Source of the DNA: an uncultured Campylobacter sp. | Lineage (GTDB): Bacteria > Campylobacterota > Campylobacteria > Campylobacterales > Campylobacteraceae | Direction: 5' to 3' | Assembly: GCF_937997405.1 (NCBI RefSeq) | Contig: NZ_CALKTL010000086.1 | Span: 1 to 64,000, forward strand | Length of the DNA: 64,000 bases | Part shown: positions 18,529-29,347 of the stretch, piece by piece | Layout of the letters: each line of letters opens with the position of its first letter | Numbering within the stretch: position 1 is the stretch's first letter | Made by a program: the position numbers and the translations under genes | The notes under the pieces: model-generated | What the model was told of the DNA's origin: nothing | The model's input: only the letters and a program-made list of their open reading frames with translations | Databases searched by the model: none

Positions 18529-19530
18529 CTAGATCGGCATTACGCGGATGTTTGGGCTAAGGTTTTCTTGCAAAACATTTTCGATCGCGTATAATGTGCC
18601 GCTCGCACCGCTGGCGCAGCCGCTGCAAGCGCCTAGGTAGCGGATATAGATATCCGTTTTGCCGTCGTCTGCAGGCCTAATGTCGATGACGTCGAGATTG
18701 CCGCCGTCCATCTGAAGCATCGGGCGGATATCCTCGTCAAGCACCCCTTCGACCGCTTTAAATTTACCGATCAAATTTAACTGCTCAAAGCTCATCTCCG
18801 CTCCCGCTTTCACGTTATTAGCGGCACTCGCCTCGGCTTGAGCTTGAAGTCTCTCTCGCTCCATCTCCTCTCTGGTTTGCTTTAAAATATCGACCAGATA
18901 GTAATCCTTCTCCTCGTGTCCGCCCGGGCGCACGCAGGATTTACAAAACGCGCCCGCTTTGGTGTATTGCGTGATCTCTTCAACCGTATGAAGATCGTTT
19001 AGGCGGATCACCTCTTTGATCGTGCCGAGGCTTACGCGCGCGCAGTCGCACACGATGATCTCATCCTCGAAATGCGCGGGATCGACGCCCTTATAATTCG
19101 CTGCAGCCTGCTTGATGACATCGTATGCCATGACCGAGCAGTGCATCTTTTGCGGCGGTACGGCAGGTTCATCGGGATTATCGCGCATCGCGTGCTCTAC
19201 GTCTAAATTTGTAATCTTTACCGCTTGATCGACGGTCTTTCCGATACAAAGCTCAGCCATCGTGTCCGAACTCGCAATCGCCGTGCCGCAGCCGAAGCTT
19301 TTAAATTTAGCGTCTAAAATTCTATCGGTTTTAGGATCTATTAGCCAATATAACCGCACCGCATCGCCGCAGCTCTCGGCGCCGAAGTCCGCGACCACGA
19401 GCTTGCCGCCCCTAGCCTTTGCTTCCTCCTCGGTGATCTCACCCATATAGCGAGGATTATTCATACGCTCCTGCACTTTTTGCGAGTATTGCTCCCAGAT
19501 CGAGCCGTTTATCAAACTATTTTTTGCCAT
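18529..19530 (-). CDS. nifU: Fe-S cluster assembly scaffold NifU
   Basis: A 333-residue, three-domain scaffold. The IscU-like N-terminus holds its three cysteines in ESCGDAVRL, FGCGTAIASSD and KMHCSVMAYD. The central BFD-type 2Fe-2S region has CDCARVSLGTIKEV and CKSCVRPGG. The C-terminal Nfu domain has GACSGCASGASGTL. In epsilonproteobacteria this NIF-type pair replaces ISC as the general Fe-S machinery and does not imply nitrogen fixation. It follows nifS by 10 bp on one transcript. Confidence 0.96.
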   Translation of the reverse strand: MAKNSLINGSIWEQYSQKVQERMNNPRYMGEITEEEAKARGGKLVVADFGAESCGDAVRLYWLIDPKTDRILDAKFKSFGCGTAIASSDTMAELCIGKTVDQAVKITNLDVEHAMRDNPDEPAVPPQKMHCSVMAYDVIKQAAANYKGVDPAHFEDEIIVCDCARVSLGTIKEVIRLNDLHTVEEITQYTKAGAFCKSCVRPGGHEEKDYYLVDILKQTREEMERERLQAQAEASAANNVKAGAEMSFEQLNLIGKFKAVEGVLDEDIRPMLQMDGGNLDVIDIRPADDGKTDIYIRYLGACSGCASGASGTLYAIENVLQENLSPNIRVMPI

Positions 19531-19540
19531 TTTTTATCCT

Positions 19541-20775
<1,235 letters not shown>

Positions 20776-20845
20776 TTTCGCTCTTTTATCAATTTCGCAC
20801 GATAATATAACATAATTGCTAAATTTTTCTTTAACGCTTGCCGTT

Positions 20846-21430
20846 TTAAAAACCAAAAGTTTTCGGGGAGTTGATCAGATCGAAAAATTCCTTACGCGTG
20901 TCGTTTCGGCTGATAAAAAGCCCCCTAAGTGCCGACGTAGTCGTGGTCGAGTTGATCTTTTGCACGCCGCGCATTTCTATGCACATGTGCCGCGCTTGCA
21001 GCACCACGCCCACGCCGAGCGGATGGATCACCTCTTGGATAGCGCTTGCGATCTGCTCGGTAAGCTGCTCTTGGATCTGCAGCCTGCGCGCGAAAATATT
21101 TACCATACGCGGAATTTTACTAAGCCCCACGACCTTTTTATTCGGGATATACGCGACGTGCGCACGCCCTATAATCGGCAGCAGATGGTGCTCGCAGAGA
21201 CTATAAAATTCTATATCTTTTATCAAAACCATCTCATTGTTGCTGCTCTCAAACAGCGCGTCGTTTAAAATTTCTTTTGGGTCCAGCTCGTAGCCACTAG
21301 TTAGAAACTCATAGGCTTTAGCTACGCGCTCGGGCGTCTTTACGAGTCCGTCGCGCTTCGGATCCTCGCCTAAAATTTCAAGCATCTGCGACACGCAGTT
21401 TTCAAATTTAGCTCGGCTTTTTTCGTCCAT
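20846..21430 (-). CDS. folE: GTP cyclohydrolase I
   Basis: Converts GTP to 7,8-dihydroneopterin triphosphate for folate and possibly queuosine. The zinc ligands and active site are visible in [21 protein letters not shown] and [10 protein letters not shown]. The chosen ATG ([10 protein letters not shown], 194 residues) has AAGGA at good distance; a TTG three codons earlier is too close to that site. It lies upstream of and opposite to tig, an order I recall from C. jejuni, here with a siderophore receptor gene in between. Confidence 0.95.
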   Translation of the reverse strand: MDEKSRAKFENCVSQMLEILGEDPKRDGLVKTPERVAKAYEFLTSGYELDPKEILNDALFESSNNEMVLIKDIEFYSLCEHHLLPIIGRAHVAYIPNKKVVGLSKIPRMVNIFARRLQIQEQLTEQIASAIQEVIHPLGVGVVLQARHMCIEMRGVQKINSTTTTSALRGLFISRNDTRKEFFDLINSPKTFGF

Positions 21431-21527
21431 TTTTAGCAATTCCTTAAAGATCGATGCGCGATATTACTCAAAAACGCCTTTTATAACGCTGATAAATTTT
21501 AAAATTCCGCGCGAAATTTTATCAATC

Positions 21528-21547
21528 TCATTATGTTAATGATAATA
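21528..21547 (+). promoter_or_regulatory. candidate Fur box upstream of the TonB receptor gene
   Basis: TCATTATGTTAATGATAATA contains a 6-3-6 inverted repeat (TCATTA/TAATGA) and overlapping TGATAAT units, resembling Fur sites. It lies 71 bp before the receptor ATG, overlapping the likely promoter, consistent with iron repression. Confidence 0.55.
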
Positions 21548-21617
21548 TATTTAAATTTAAGAAATTTTTGTTTAAAATCCGCCGTTTCGATAAGCCTTAT
21601 CTAAAAGGAGTTCGGTA

Positions 21618-23768
21618 ATGAAATTTAAGATGAGTTTTGGCGCGGCTTTGGCGCTTTTTTCCTTTGCTTGCGCCGAACAAAACGCCGCGGCAAGCTCCGC
21701 CTCGGGCGAAAACCTAGGCGATATCGAGGTCGTAGAATGGGCGAATAACGACGACGGTTACCGCGCCGTACGCAGCGAGATCGGCAAGACGACTAAGAGA
21801 ATTTTAGAAATTCCGCAGACCGTAAACGTCGTAACGCAGCAGCATCTAAAGGACAAAAAGCCAGAGACCCTAGCCGAATCGCTGCAAAACGTAAGCGGCA
21901 TAAGCTATGCAAATACGACGGGAAATATTTTCGATGCGATCATTAAGCGCGGCTTCGGCGAGGGTCGCGACGGCTCGATTATGCGCAACGGCGTGCCTGG
22001 CACCGTGATGCACAACTACAATAAAACTATTCAATCCGTCGAGGTTCTAAAAGGGCCCGCGAGCATGCTCTACGGCGCGCAGCAACCGGGCGGCGTCATA
22101 AACATGGTAACCAAAAAGCCGCAGTATGAGTTTATAAATGAAATTTGTGGCGGGCTAGGCAACCGCAACTATTGGGACGCGGGATTTGATACTACGGGAC
22201 CGATTGCAGATAGCGGCTTTGCGTATAGATTTATATTCGATTACTACGCGAAGGATTATTGGCGAAATTTCGGCGGTATAAAAAACACGCTCTTTGCGCC
22301 GTCGCTTGCGTATCAAGAAGACGATTATTCGATAAACTTAGGCTATACCCATAGCCGCTCTACCGATCCTGTAGATCGCGGCGCATTTTTGGTGCCGAGT
22401 ACGGGTAAAATTTACGGCAGCGGCAAAGTCCGCTTCGACGAGCCGGTAAATAAACTACAAAGCAAGCTCGATACGGTTGATTTCGGCTTTGAGAAGGAAT
22501 TTAACGAGGATTGGATATTAAAAGGCGCCTATGCTTTCTCGCGCAGCAAGCACGAATACGGCTACGTCCGTCCGAACAATCCATTCACGCCCCAAGGCCT
22601 TACCGGCACGACGCGATCGTATAACTACTACGATAATTTCATACACCGCACGCACGCAGCAAGCATCACGCTAAACGGCAAATTTGAAACGGGTCCGCTT
22701 AAGCACGACGTCCTTTTCGGCACGGATTACAAAAACTACTACAGATACCGTCCGGGCGCGCTAAAAGGCACCGCAGGACGCATCAATATGCTTACCGGGC
22801 AGACCGCTTCGGGCGCCGTCTTAACGAACGATAGAGAGCCAAAAATACAATATCAAAAACTAAGAACGATCGGGCTTTACACGCAAGATAATATAAATTT
22901 AACCGACGAGCTAATACTTTCTTTGGGCGTGCGTAGGGAATTTTACGATCAAATAGCCAAACAAAGCTGGCAAGGACCGAACAACACCGATCAGAAAAAG
23001 GCCGCTACGACCTATCAGGGCGGGCTTTTGTACCTGTTAAGCCCGCAGTGGTCGGTATATACTAACTACGCGCAAAGCTTCACGCCGCCGATGTCCATAG
23101 GCGAGGCGATAGGCGGCGATCTAAAGCCGGAGGAAGGCAAATCCGTAGAGCTCGGCACTAAATTTCAAAACGATCGCGTCACTGCGGGCGCGGCGGTGTT
23201 TAATATCGATAAAAGAAACATCCTGCGAACGGTAAATAATATAAGCGAGACGATCGGTAAGGCTCGCTCGCGAGGATTTGAGCTCGATATAAACGGACGC
23301 GTGACGCAGGGGCTTAGCATGTCGGCAAGCTATGCATATACCAAAACGAGAGTGCGTGAGGACGATGGCGCTTTTGCGGTGCTAATCGGCAAACCGCTGG
23401 AAGCGACGCCGAAGCATCAAGCAAGCCTATTTGCCAACTACTATTTCGCACATCTAGGCGCAAAGGGGCTTAGGCTCGGCGGCGGCGCGCGATACTTCGG
23501 CTCGTGGTACACCTACTATATGCGCACGAACCTACCGAGCGTGCCCGCAGGAACGGCGTTTAAGCTGCCTCACGCCGTAGTTTATGACGCCTTCGTGAGC
23601 TACGATACTAAAATTTCGGGCTATGATACGAATTTTTCGTTCAACGTCAAAAATTTGACTGACAAAAAATACTATACCTCGTCCTCAACCGGCACAACCA
23701 CGAGCGTGATACCTATTCAAATGGGCTACGCGCGGCAGTTTATGTTTAACATATCGGTAAAATTTTAA
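21618..23768 (+). CDS. TonB-dependent siderophore receptor
   Basis: A 716-residue outer-membrane gated channel. Signal peptide MKFKMSFGAALALFSFACA. The plug domain runs about 50-180 (EIPQTVNVVTQQHLKDKKPETLAESLQNVSGI, then VEVLKGPASMLYGAQQPGGVINMVTKKP). A 22-strand barrel follows and ends YARQFMFNISVKF with terminal Phe. The plug is of the FhuA/FpvA/FoxA siderophore-receptor class (LYGAQQPGG). The substrate is probably a ferric siderophore taken from other organisms, as no biosynthesis genes are nearby. The TonB box is not obvious. Ribosome site AAAAGGAG. Confidence 0.93.
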   Translation: MKFKMSFGAALALFSFACAEQNAAASSASGENLGDIEVVEWANNDDGYRAVRSEIGKTTKRILEIPQTVNVVTQQHLKDKKPETLAESLQNVSGISYANTTGNIFDAIIKRGFGEGRDGSIMRNGVPGTVMHNYNKTIQSVEVLKGPASMLYGAQQPGGVINMVTKKPQYEFINEICGGLGNRNYWDAGFDTTGPIADSGFAYRFIFDYYAKDYWRNFGGIKNTLFAPSLAYQEDDYSINLGYTHSRSTDPVDRGAFLVPSTGKIYGSGKVRFDEPVNKLQSKLDTVDFGFEKEFNEDWILKGAYAFSRSKHEYGYVRPNNPFTPQGLTGTTRSYNYYDNFIHRTHAASITLNGKFETGPLKHDVLFGTDYKNYYRYRPGALKGTAGRINMLTGQTASGAVLTNDREPKIQYQKLRTIGLYTQDNINLTDELILSLGVRREFYDQIAKQSWQGPNNTDQKKAATTYQGGLLYLLSPQWSVYTNYAQSFTPPMSIGEAIGGDLKPEEGKSVELGTKFQNDRVTAGAAVFNIDKRNILRTVNNISETIGKARSRGFELDINGRVTQGLSMSASYAYTKTRVREDDGAFAVLIGKPLEATPKHQASLFANYYFAHLGAKGLRLGGGARYFGSWYTYYMRTNLPSVPAGTAFKLPHAVVYDAFVSYDTKISGYDTNFSFNVKNLTDKKYYTSSSTGTTTSVIPIQMGYARQFMFNISVKF

Positions 23769-23772
23769 CCTC

Positions 23773-23812
23773 AAGCCCGCTTTAAATTTTAAGGCAGGCT
23801 TTTAAAATTTTG
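23773..23812 (+). terminator. hairpin terminator after the siderophore receptor gene
   Basis: AAGCC(C)GC pairs with GC(A)GGCTT around an AT-rich inner stem, about 11 pairs with one mismatch, and is followed by TTTAAAATTTT. It begins five bases past the stop codon. Confidence 0.55.
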
Positions 23813-23883
23813 AGATTTTGATAAATACAAACCGCTTAGGCTCGGCAAATTTTGGAAATTTATACTTTAAATAAGAAATTTTT

Positions 23884-23892
23884 TGATATATT
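23884..23892 (+). promoter_or_regulatory. extended -10 promoter of the tig operon
   Basis: TGATATATT preceded by a T-run (AAATTTTTTGATATATT), about 34 bp ahead of the tig ATG. The only clear promoter before the tig-clpP-def-comM-nnr-purN run. Confidence 0.5.
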
Positions 23893-23925
23893 ACGAGCTA
23901 TTTTTAAATTTTCTAAAGGAATTTT

Positions 23926-25239
23926 ATGGAAGTAAAAGCAAAAATGAAAGACGCCGCGAATGCGGTCGCTGCGAGCAAGATCGAAGCAAAGCAGATCGCA
24001 GCCAAAGTAGAAGAGCTAGCCAAAAAGGCCTCCAAGCAGCTAAAAATCGACGGATTTAGACAGGGCAAAGTGCCTACCGCGGTGGTTTTGAAGCGATACG
24101 GCAAACAGCTTGAGGGCGATGCAAAGCAGGAACTTCTTAAAGATATGATCGATCAGTCTCTTAAAATTTTAAAGAAAAAACAGGAGGAAATTTTATCCGA
24201 GCCGGTCTTTTCTAAATTTGACGAAAAAGAAGGCGACATCGACGTTGAGATCGAAATTTCTTTCAGACCCGAGGTTAGCGTCGAGAGCTACGAGGAGCTG
24301 ATCCCGAAATTTAGCAGTCCGCGCGTTACTCAAAAAGAGATCGACGAGAAAGTGGCGGAATTTTTGCAGATGATCGCGCCGCTTTCTAAAACCAACAAAA
24401 AAATTCTAGCCAAAGACGATTTTGCGAAATTCGACTTCGAAGGCTTCGTGGACGGCAAGCCATTCGACGGCGGCAAGGCGCAGGACTACGTCCTTCAGAT
24501 CGGCTCAAATCAATTCATCCCTGGCTTTGAAGACGGTATGATCGGACTTAGAGTGGGCGAGGAGCGCGACGTGGCGGTTAAATTCCCGCAAGATTACGGC
24601 GCGAAAAGCTTAGCCGGCAAGGACGCGATTTTTAAAGTCAAGCTTCACGAAATTCAAGCTAAAAAACCTGCCAAAGAGCTCGGCGAAGAGGAGCTAAAGC
24701 AAGCGCTTCCGGGAGAAGCGGAGCCGAGCAAGGAGAAATTTGAAGCACGCATCAAAGAGCGCATCAAAAACGATAAGCTTCAAAAGTTAATAAATGAGGA
24801 TCTAAAGCCTAAATTTGCCGACGCGCTCGCCGAGAAATTTAACTTCGCGCTTCCAAAAGCGATCGTCGAGCAAGAGATTAATTTGCAATTTAACAACGCC
24901 TGGAGCGGCTTTTCAAAAGAGCAGATCGAGGAATTTAAAAACAATAAAGACGCCCTGGATAAAAAGCGCGAAGAGTTTAGAAAGGCTGCCGAAAACAGCG
25001 TAAAACTTACCTTCTTAATCGACGAGCTAGCCAAAAAGCGCAAGATCGACGTGAGCGATCAGGAGCTCGTTCAGGCGGTCTATATGGAGGCCTACACCTA
25101 CGGCGCCGATCCGAAGGAGCATCTAAATAGATACCGCAACAACGGTATGCTACCGGCCGTCAAAATGGCACTTATAGAGGAAAAGCTATTTAACGATATT
25201 TTCTCAAAGCAGGGCAAAAAAGAAGAGAAGGGCGAATAG
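23926..25239 (+). CDS. tig: trigger factor chaperone
   Basis: A ribosome-bound chaperone and prolyl isomerase. The N-terminal ribosome-binding signature FRQGKVP is at about residues 44-50. The FKBP-like PPIase domain spans about 150-245 (DDFAKFDFEGFVDGKPFDGG, IPGFEDGMIG), followed by the helical substrate-cradle arms. 437 residues, normal. Start ATG behind AAAGGAATTT. Its stop abuts clpP (TAGATG), linking chaperone, protease and deformylase in one operon. Confidence 0.97.
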   Translation: MEVKAKMKDAANAVAASKIEAKQIAAKVEELAKKASKQLKIDGFRQGKVPTAVVLKRYGKQLEGDAKQELLKDMIDQSLKILKKKQEEILSEPVFSKFDEKEGDIDVEIEISFRPEVSVESYEELIPKFSSPRVTQKEIDEKVAEFLQMIAPLSKTNKKILAKDDFAKFDFEGFVDGKPFDGGKAQDYVLQIGSNQFIPGFEDGMIGLRVGEERDVAVKFPQDYGAKSLAGKDAIFKVKLHEIQAKKPAKELGEEELKQALPGEAEPSKEKFEARIKERIKNDKLQKLINEDLKPKFADALAEKFNFALPKAIVEQEINLQFNNAWSGFSKEQIEEFKNNKDALDKKREEFRKAAENSVKLTFLIDELAKKRKIDVSDQELVQAVYMEAYTYGADPKEHLNRYRNNGMLPAVKMALIEEKLFNDIFSKQGKKEEKGE

Positions 25240-25824
25240 ATGGTGATTCCTTACGTTATCGAACAAACTAGTCGCGGAGAGCGCAGCTACGACATCTACT
25301 CGAGGCTGCTAAAAGACCGTATCGTAATGCTTAGCGGCGAGATCGACGACGCGGTGGCAAGCTCGATCGTCGCGCAGCTTCTGTTTTTGGAGGCGGAGGA
25401 TCCGGATAAGGATATCTATCTATACATCAACTCCCCGGGCGGCGTAGTTACGAGCGGATTTAGCATTTATGACACGATGAATTACATCAAACCAGACGTG
25501 AGCACGATCTGTATCGGTCAAGCGGCGTCGATGGGGGCGTTTTTGCTAAGCTGCGGCGCCAAAGGCAAGCGCTACGCGCTTCCAAACTCGCGCATAATGA
25601 TCCACCAGCCCCTCGGCGGCGCGCAGGGCCAAGCTACCGACATCGAGATCCAAGCCAAAGAAATTTTACGAATGAAAGAAATTTTAAATAACATCCTTTC
25701 GCAAAATTCCGGCAAAGATCTCGCGCAGGTCGAAAAGGACACCGATCGCGACTTTTTTATGAGCGCCGAGGATGCCGTGCAATACGGGCTGATCGATCAA
25801 GTACTTCAAAAGAGCTTTAAATAG
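25240..25824 (+). CDS. clpP: ATP-dependent Clp protease proteolytic subunit
   Basis: A serine peptidase that forms the 14-mer chamber used with ClpX or ClpA. The catalytic triad is Ser97 ([11 protein letters not shown]), His122 (MIHQPLGG) and Asp171 (DTDRDFFM). 194 residues, full length, with the N-terminal axial loop ([24 protein letters not shown]). It directly follows tig and directly precedes def, each junction a stop codon touching an ATG. Confidence 0.98.
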   Translation: MVIPYVIEQTSRGERSYDIYSRLLKDRIVMLSGEIDDAVASSIVAQLLFLEAEDPDKDIYLYINSPGGVVTSGFSIYDTMNYIKPDVSTICIGQAASMGAFLLSCGAKGKRYALPNSRIMIHQPLGGAQGQATDIEIQAKEILRMKEILNNILSQNSGKDLAQVEKDTDRDFFMSAEDAVQYGLIDQVLQKSFK

Positions 25825-26343
25825 ATGATCCTGGATGTCCTTACCTATCCGAATAAAAAGCTTTATCAAAGATCTATGGAGGTCGTGAAATTCGACGCGG
25901 CGCTGGGCACGCTTTTAGACGATATGTATGAGACGATGATCGCAAAAAACGGCATAGGCCTTGCCGCCATCCAGGTAGGCAAGCCCGTGCGCGCTTTGAT
26001 TATAAATTTAGCCAATGAGGAAAAGATCCAAGACAAAAACGACCTCATCGAGATCATCAATCCGCAAATTTTAAAAAAGGAAGGTGAGGTCGTTTACCAG
26101 GAGGGCTGCCTCTCGGTGCCGGGTTTTTATGAGGACGTCACGCGCGCCGAGTTTATCACAGTGCAGTTTCAAGACCGCGCCGGCAATACCCAGCAAATGG
26201 ACGCTAGCGAGCTGCTAGCCGTCTGTATCCAGCACGAGATGGATCATCTCGACGGACATCTTTTCATCGAGCGCATCGGATACAATAAACGCAAAAAATT
26301 TGATAAAGAATTCAAAAAAAGCCTAAAAGAAAAATCGAAATGA
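25825..26343 (+). CDS. def: peptide deformylase
   Basis: Removes formyl from nascent N-terminal methionine. All three motifs are present: GIGLAAIQ (43-50), EGCLS (93-97, metal ligand Cys95) and QHEMDHLDG (HExxH, 137-141). It has 172 residues. The stop overlaps the comM start by 4 nt (ATGA). The order tig-clpP-def agrees with my memory of C. jejuni. Confidence 0.98.
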   Translation: MILDVLTYPNKKLYQRSMEVVKFDAALGTLLDDMYETMIAKNGIGLAAIQVGKPVRALIINLANEEKIQDKNDLIEIINPQILKKEGEVVYQEGCLSVPGFYEDVTRAEFITVQFQDRAGNTQQMDASELLAVCIQHEMDHLDGHLFIERIGYNKRKKFDKEFKKSLKEKSK

Positions 26344-27857
26344 AGTCCCTAAAATGCGCTGCCTTCACGGATGCATTGATCCCCGTAGAGGTCGAGTCGA
26401 CATTCGTGCGTGGGCTGCCGGGATTTAATATCGTTGGCCTTGCGGGCGCTACGATAAAAGAGAGTGAAAGCCGCGTAAAAGCGGCGCTTGTGAGCTTAAA
26501 TTTTAAATTTCCCGCCTCCAAAATCATCATAAATCTCTCCCCCTCCGACACGCCCAAAAACGGCTCGCACTTCGATCTTGCGATCGCGCTTCTCATCGCG
26601 CTGCAAAAAGAGCGCATCGACGGCGATTTCTTTGTCTTCGGCGAGCTCGGTTTAGACGGCAGTTTAAAGAGCACGGCGAGCCTCTTTTCGATTCTGCTTT
26701 TTTTAAGCACGAAGGTGAAGCGCGCTAAAATTTTGGTGCCGCAAAGCATCGCTCTAAAGGCCTGCACGATCCCAAACTACGACGTTTATGCCGTGGGTAG
26801 CCTAAGCGACGCGGTCAGATTTTTTTTAGACGAGGAGTTCGCCGCAAGCAGGCTCATGCGAGAAACCCATCCGCTTTTTAAAAACGTCGTGGAGATTGAC
26901 GGGCAAATTTACGTCCCCAACCGCGATTTTTCGCTCGATTTCAAAGACGTCAAAGGGCAAAAGCGCGCCAAACGCGCGAGCCTGATCGCCGCATGCGGCA
27001 TGCACAATATCCTATTTGAGGGCAGCCCCGGCTGTGGCAAAAGTATGTGCGCCAAGCGGATAGCCAGAATTCTGCCTCCGCAGAGCCTGGGCGAAGTGCT
27101 GCTCTCGTGCGCCTACGAGTCGCTAAATAACAAAGACGTCGATTTCAGCGCGCTGCGCCCCTTCCGCTCGCCGCACCACACCAGCACGCGCAGCTCGATT
27201 TTCGGCGGCGGCAGTAGCGGCGCAAAGATCGGCGAGGTCGCGCTCGCAAACGGTGGCGAGCTGTTTTTCGACGAGCTGCCGCACTTCGGCAAGCAAATTT
27301 TAGAAAGCCTGCGCGAGCCGCTGGAGGATAATAGAATTTTGATTTCGCGCGTAAATTCCAAAGTCGAATACCAAACGAAATTTATCTTCGTCGCGGCGCA
27401 AAATCCCTGCCCGTGCGGAAATCTATTCTCCAAAAACCTCACCTGCACCTGCTCGTTAAACGATATCAGGCGCTACAAAAACACGATCTCCGCGCCACTG
27501 CTCGATCGCATCGACATATACGTCGCGATGGACGAAACTGGCGCGGACGACAGAAGCGACGTTTGCAGCGAGGAGATGGCAGATGCGGTGCTGCGGGCGT
27601 TTCGCGCGCAAAAGGCTCGCGGACAGAGCGAGCTAAACGCAAAGCTGCGCGACGAGGATATCGAAAAATTTTGCGTCTGTGAAAGCGCTGCACGGGAGGT
27701 TTTGCAAACGGCGATCACCCGCTACGACCTTTCGCAACGCGGCGTAAATAAGACGCTAAAGCTTGCGCGCACGATCGCCGATCTAGCAGGCGCCGAGATC
27801 ATCGCCAAGGCGCATATTTTGGAAGCTCTTAGCTTTCGAATAAGGAGCGAAATTTGA
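26340..27857 (+). CDS. comM: YifB/ComM-family Mg-chelatase-like AAA+ ATPase
   Basis: 505 residues. The N-terminal Lon-like fold (FNIVGLAGATIKESESRVKAAL) precedes a Mg-chelatase AAA+ domain with Walker A EGSPGCGKS (about 227-235), the PFRSPHHTSTRSSIFGGG loop and Walker B GELFFDELPHF, and a C-terminal MCM-type helical part. ComM is a hexameric branch-migration helicase that aids integration of transformed DNA in Vibrio and Acinetobacter, so it may act in natural transformation here. Confidence 0.93.
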   Translation: MKSLKCAAFTDALIPVEVESTFVRGLPGFNIVGLAGATIKESESRVKAALVSLNFKFPASKIIINLSPSDTPKNGSHFDLAIALLIALQKERIDGDFFVFGELGLDGSLKSTASLFSILLFLSTKVKRAKILVPQSIALKACTIPNYDVYAVGSLSDAVRFFLDEEFAASRLMRETHPLFKNVVEIDGQIYVPNRDFSLDFKDVKGQKRAKRASLIAACGMHNILFEGSPGCGKSMCAKRIARILPPQSLGEVLLSCAYESLNNKDVDFSALRPFRSPHHTSTRSSIFGGGSSGAKIGEVALANGGELFFDELPHFGKQILESLREPLEDNRILISRVNSKVEYQTKFIFVAAQNPCPCGNLFSKNLTCTCSLNDIRRYKNTISAPLLDRIDIYVAMDETGADDRSDVCSEEMADAVLRAFRAQKARGQSELNAKLRDEDIEKFCVCESAAREVLQTAITRYDLSQRGVNKTLKLARTIADLAGAEIIAKAHILEALSFRIRSEI

Positions 27858-29347
27858 AAAAAATTTTCTTTAGCACCGAGGAGCTCGATGCGCGAGCAAG
27901 TGCGAAATTTGGACTTGGCGAGCAAATTTTAATGGAAAACGCCGCAGGCAGGATCGAGCGCGAGATCAGAAAGCGGCTCAAAAAGGGTTCGCACATTTTG
28001 GCGCTTTGCGGCGGCGGAAATAACGGCGCGGACGCGATGGCGGCGCTGCGAAAGCTAAGCGGCGATTTTAGCTGCACGGCGCTTTGCGTGCTTCAAAACA
28101 GAAGCGCGGCGGGCAAGTTTCAAGCGGATGCGGCGCGGGCTGCGGGTGTTAGGCTGATCGACATCGCAAGCGCAAAAGACGATTGTGGGCACGTAGAAGG
28201 CGCATCTAGCAAGGATGCTTGCGTGCATGAAAGCGCAGGGTACGGCGGCGAATGCGGCAGGCCGAGCGTCCTGCGCGATGAGATTACAAGCGCAGACTGC
28301 ATAATCGACGGGGTTTTCGGCAGCGGTTTAAACAAAGCCTTAAGCTCTGAAATTTGTGAAATTTTATCTCTCGCAAATAGCGCAAAATCCCTAAAAATCG
28401 CAGTCGATATCCCAAGCGGCATCGATAAGAGCGGGCGCGTTTTAGGCGGTGCGTTTTGCGCGGATTTGACGATCGCGATGGGAGCGCTCAAGCTCGCGCT
28501 GTTTTCGGACGGCGCGAAAGATTATGTAGGGCAGATCAAGGTCGCAAATCTTGGAATTTCGCGCTCAAATTTTGAAAGGGGAAGCGAATATTTTCTACTT
28601 CAAAAAAGCGATCTGAAGCTGCCGCTACGCAGGAAGCAAAACACCAACAAGGGCGACTTCGGGCACACCTACGTCGTAAGCGGGCAGATGAGCGGAGCGG
28701 CGCAGATGGCGGCTCTGGCGGCGCACGCGATCGGCAGCGGGCTCGTTAGCGTCGTTAGCGAGGGGCCGTTAAATTTAAGCCCGATTTTGATGCAAAAAAG
28801 CTCATTCAATGCCGCGCGGGTGGTAGTCTGCGGCTGCGGCCTCGGAGAGCAAAAGATCGATCTTGCCGCGCTGCGGGACAAAAGCTGCGTCATCGACGCC
28901 GATCTGTGCTACGAGAGCGAAATTTTAAGCTTACTAAACGCCAATTCAAATTTAATCCTAACGCCCCATCCGAAGGAGTTTTGCTCGCTTTTAAAGATCG
29001 CAGGTATCGCAGATCTTAGCGTGAGCGAGCTGCAAGAGCGGCGTTTCGAGCTTGCGCGGGCGTGGAGCGAGAAATTTAGCGGTGTGCTCGTGCTAAAGGG
29101 CGCAAACACGCTCATCGCGCAAACGGGCATCATCTACGTCTGCGACAAAGGTAGCGCCGCGCTCGCAAAGGGCGGCAGCGGCGACGTGCTCGCAGGGCTC
29201 ATCGGCGGGCTGCTCGCGCAAAACTACTCGCCTCTGCAAGCCTCGATCTGCGGCGTCCTAGCCCACGCACTCGCCGCGCGAGCCTTCGCCAAAAACTCCT
29301 ACGCGCTAAATCCGCTCGATCTCATCGAGGAGGTAAAATGGTTGTGA
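27854..29347 (+). CDS. nnr: bifunctional NAD(P)H-hydrate epimerase / dehydratase
   Basis: Repairs damaged NAD(P)H. The N-terminal NnrE (YjeF) domain holds LMENAAGRIEREI, GGGNNGADAM and AVDIPSGIDKSG. The C-terminal NnrD kinase-like domain holds NKGDFGHTYVVSG, LTPHPKEFCSLL and KGGSGDVLAGLIGG. Total length is normal (497), but a Cys/Gly/Ser-rich insert of about 39 residues at 107-145 (28172-28288), between strands RLIDIA and DCIIDGVFGSGL, looks added. The start is TTG behind TAAGGAG, overlapping the comM stop. Confidence 0.94.
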   Translation: MKKIFFSTEELDARASAKFGLGEQILMENAAGRIEREIRKRLKKGSHILALCGGGNNGADAMAALRKLSGDFSCTALCVLQNRSAAGKFQADAARAAGVRLIDIASAKDDCGHVEGASSKDACVHESAGYGGECGRPSVLRDEITSADCIIDGVFGSGLNKALSSEICEILSLANSAKSLKIAVDIPSGIDKSGRVLGGAFCADLTIAMGALKLALFSDGAKDYVGQIKVANLGISRSNFERGSEYFLLQKSDLKLPLRRKQNTNKGDFGHTYVVSGQMSGAAQMAALAAHAIGSGLVSVVSEGPLNLSPILMQKSSFNAARVVVCGCGLGEQKIDLAALRDKSCVIDADLCYESEILSLLNANSNLILTPHPKEFCSLLKIAGIADLSVSELQERRFELARAWSEKFSGVLVLKGANTLIAQTGIIYVCDKGSAALAKGGSGDVLAGLIGGLLAQNYSPLQASICGVLAHALAARAFAKNSYALNPLDLIEEVKWL

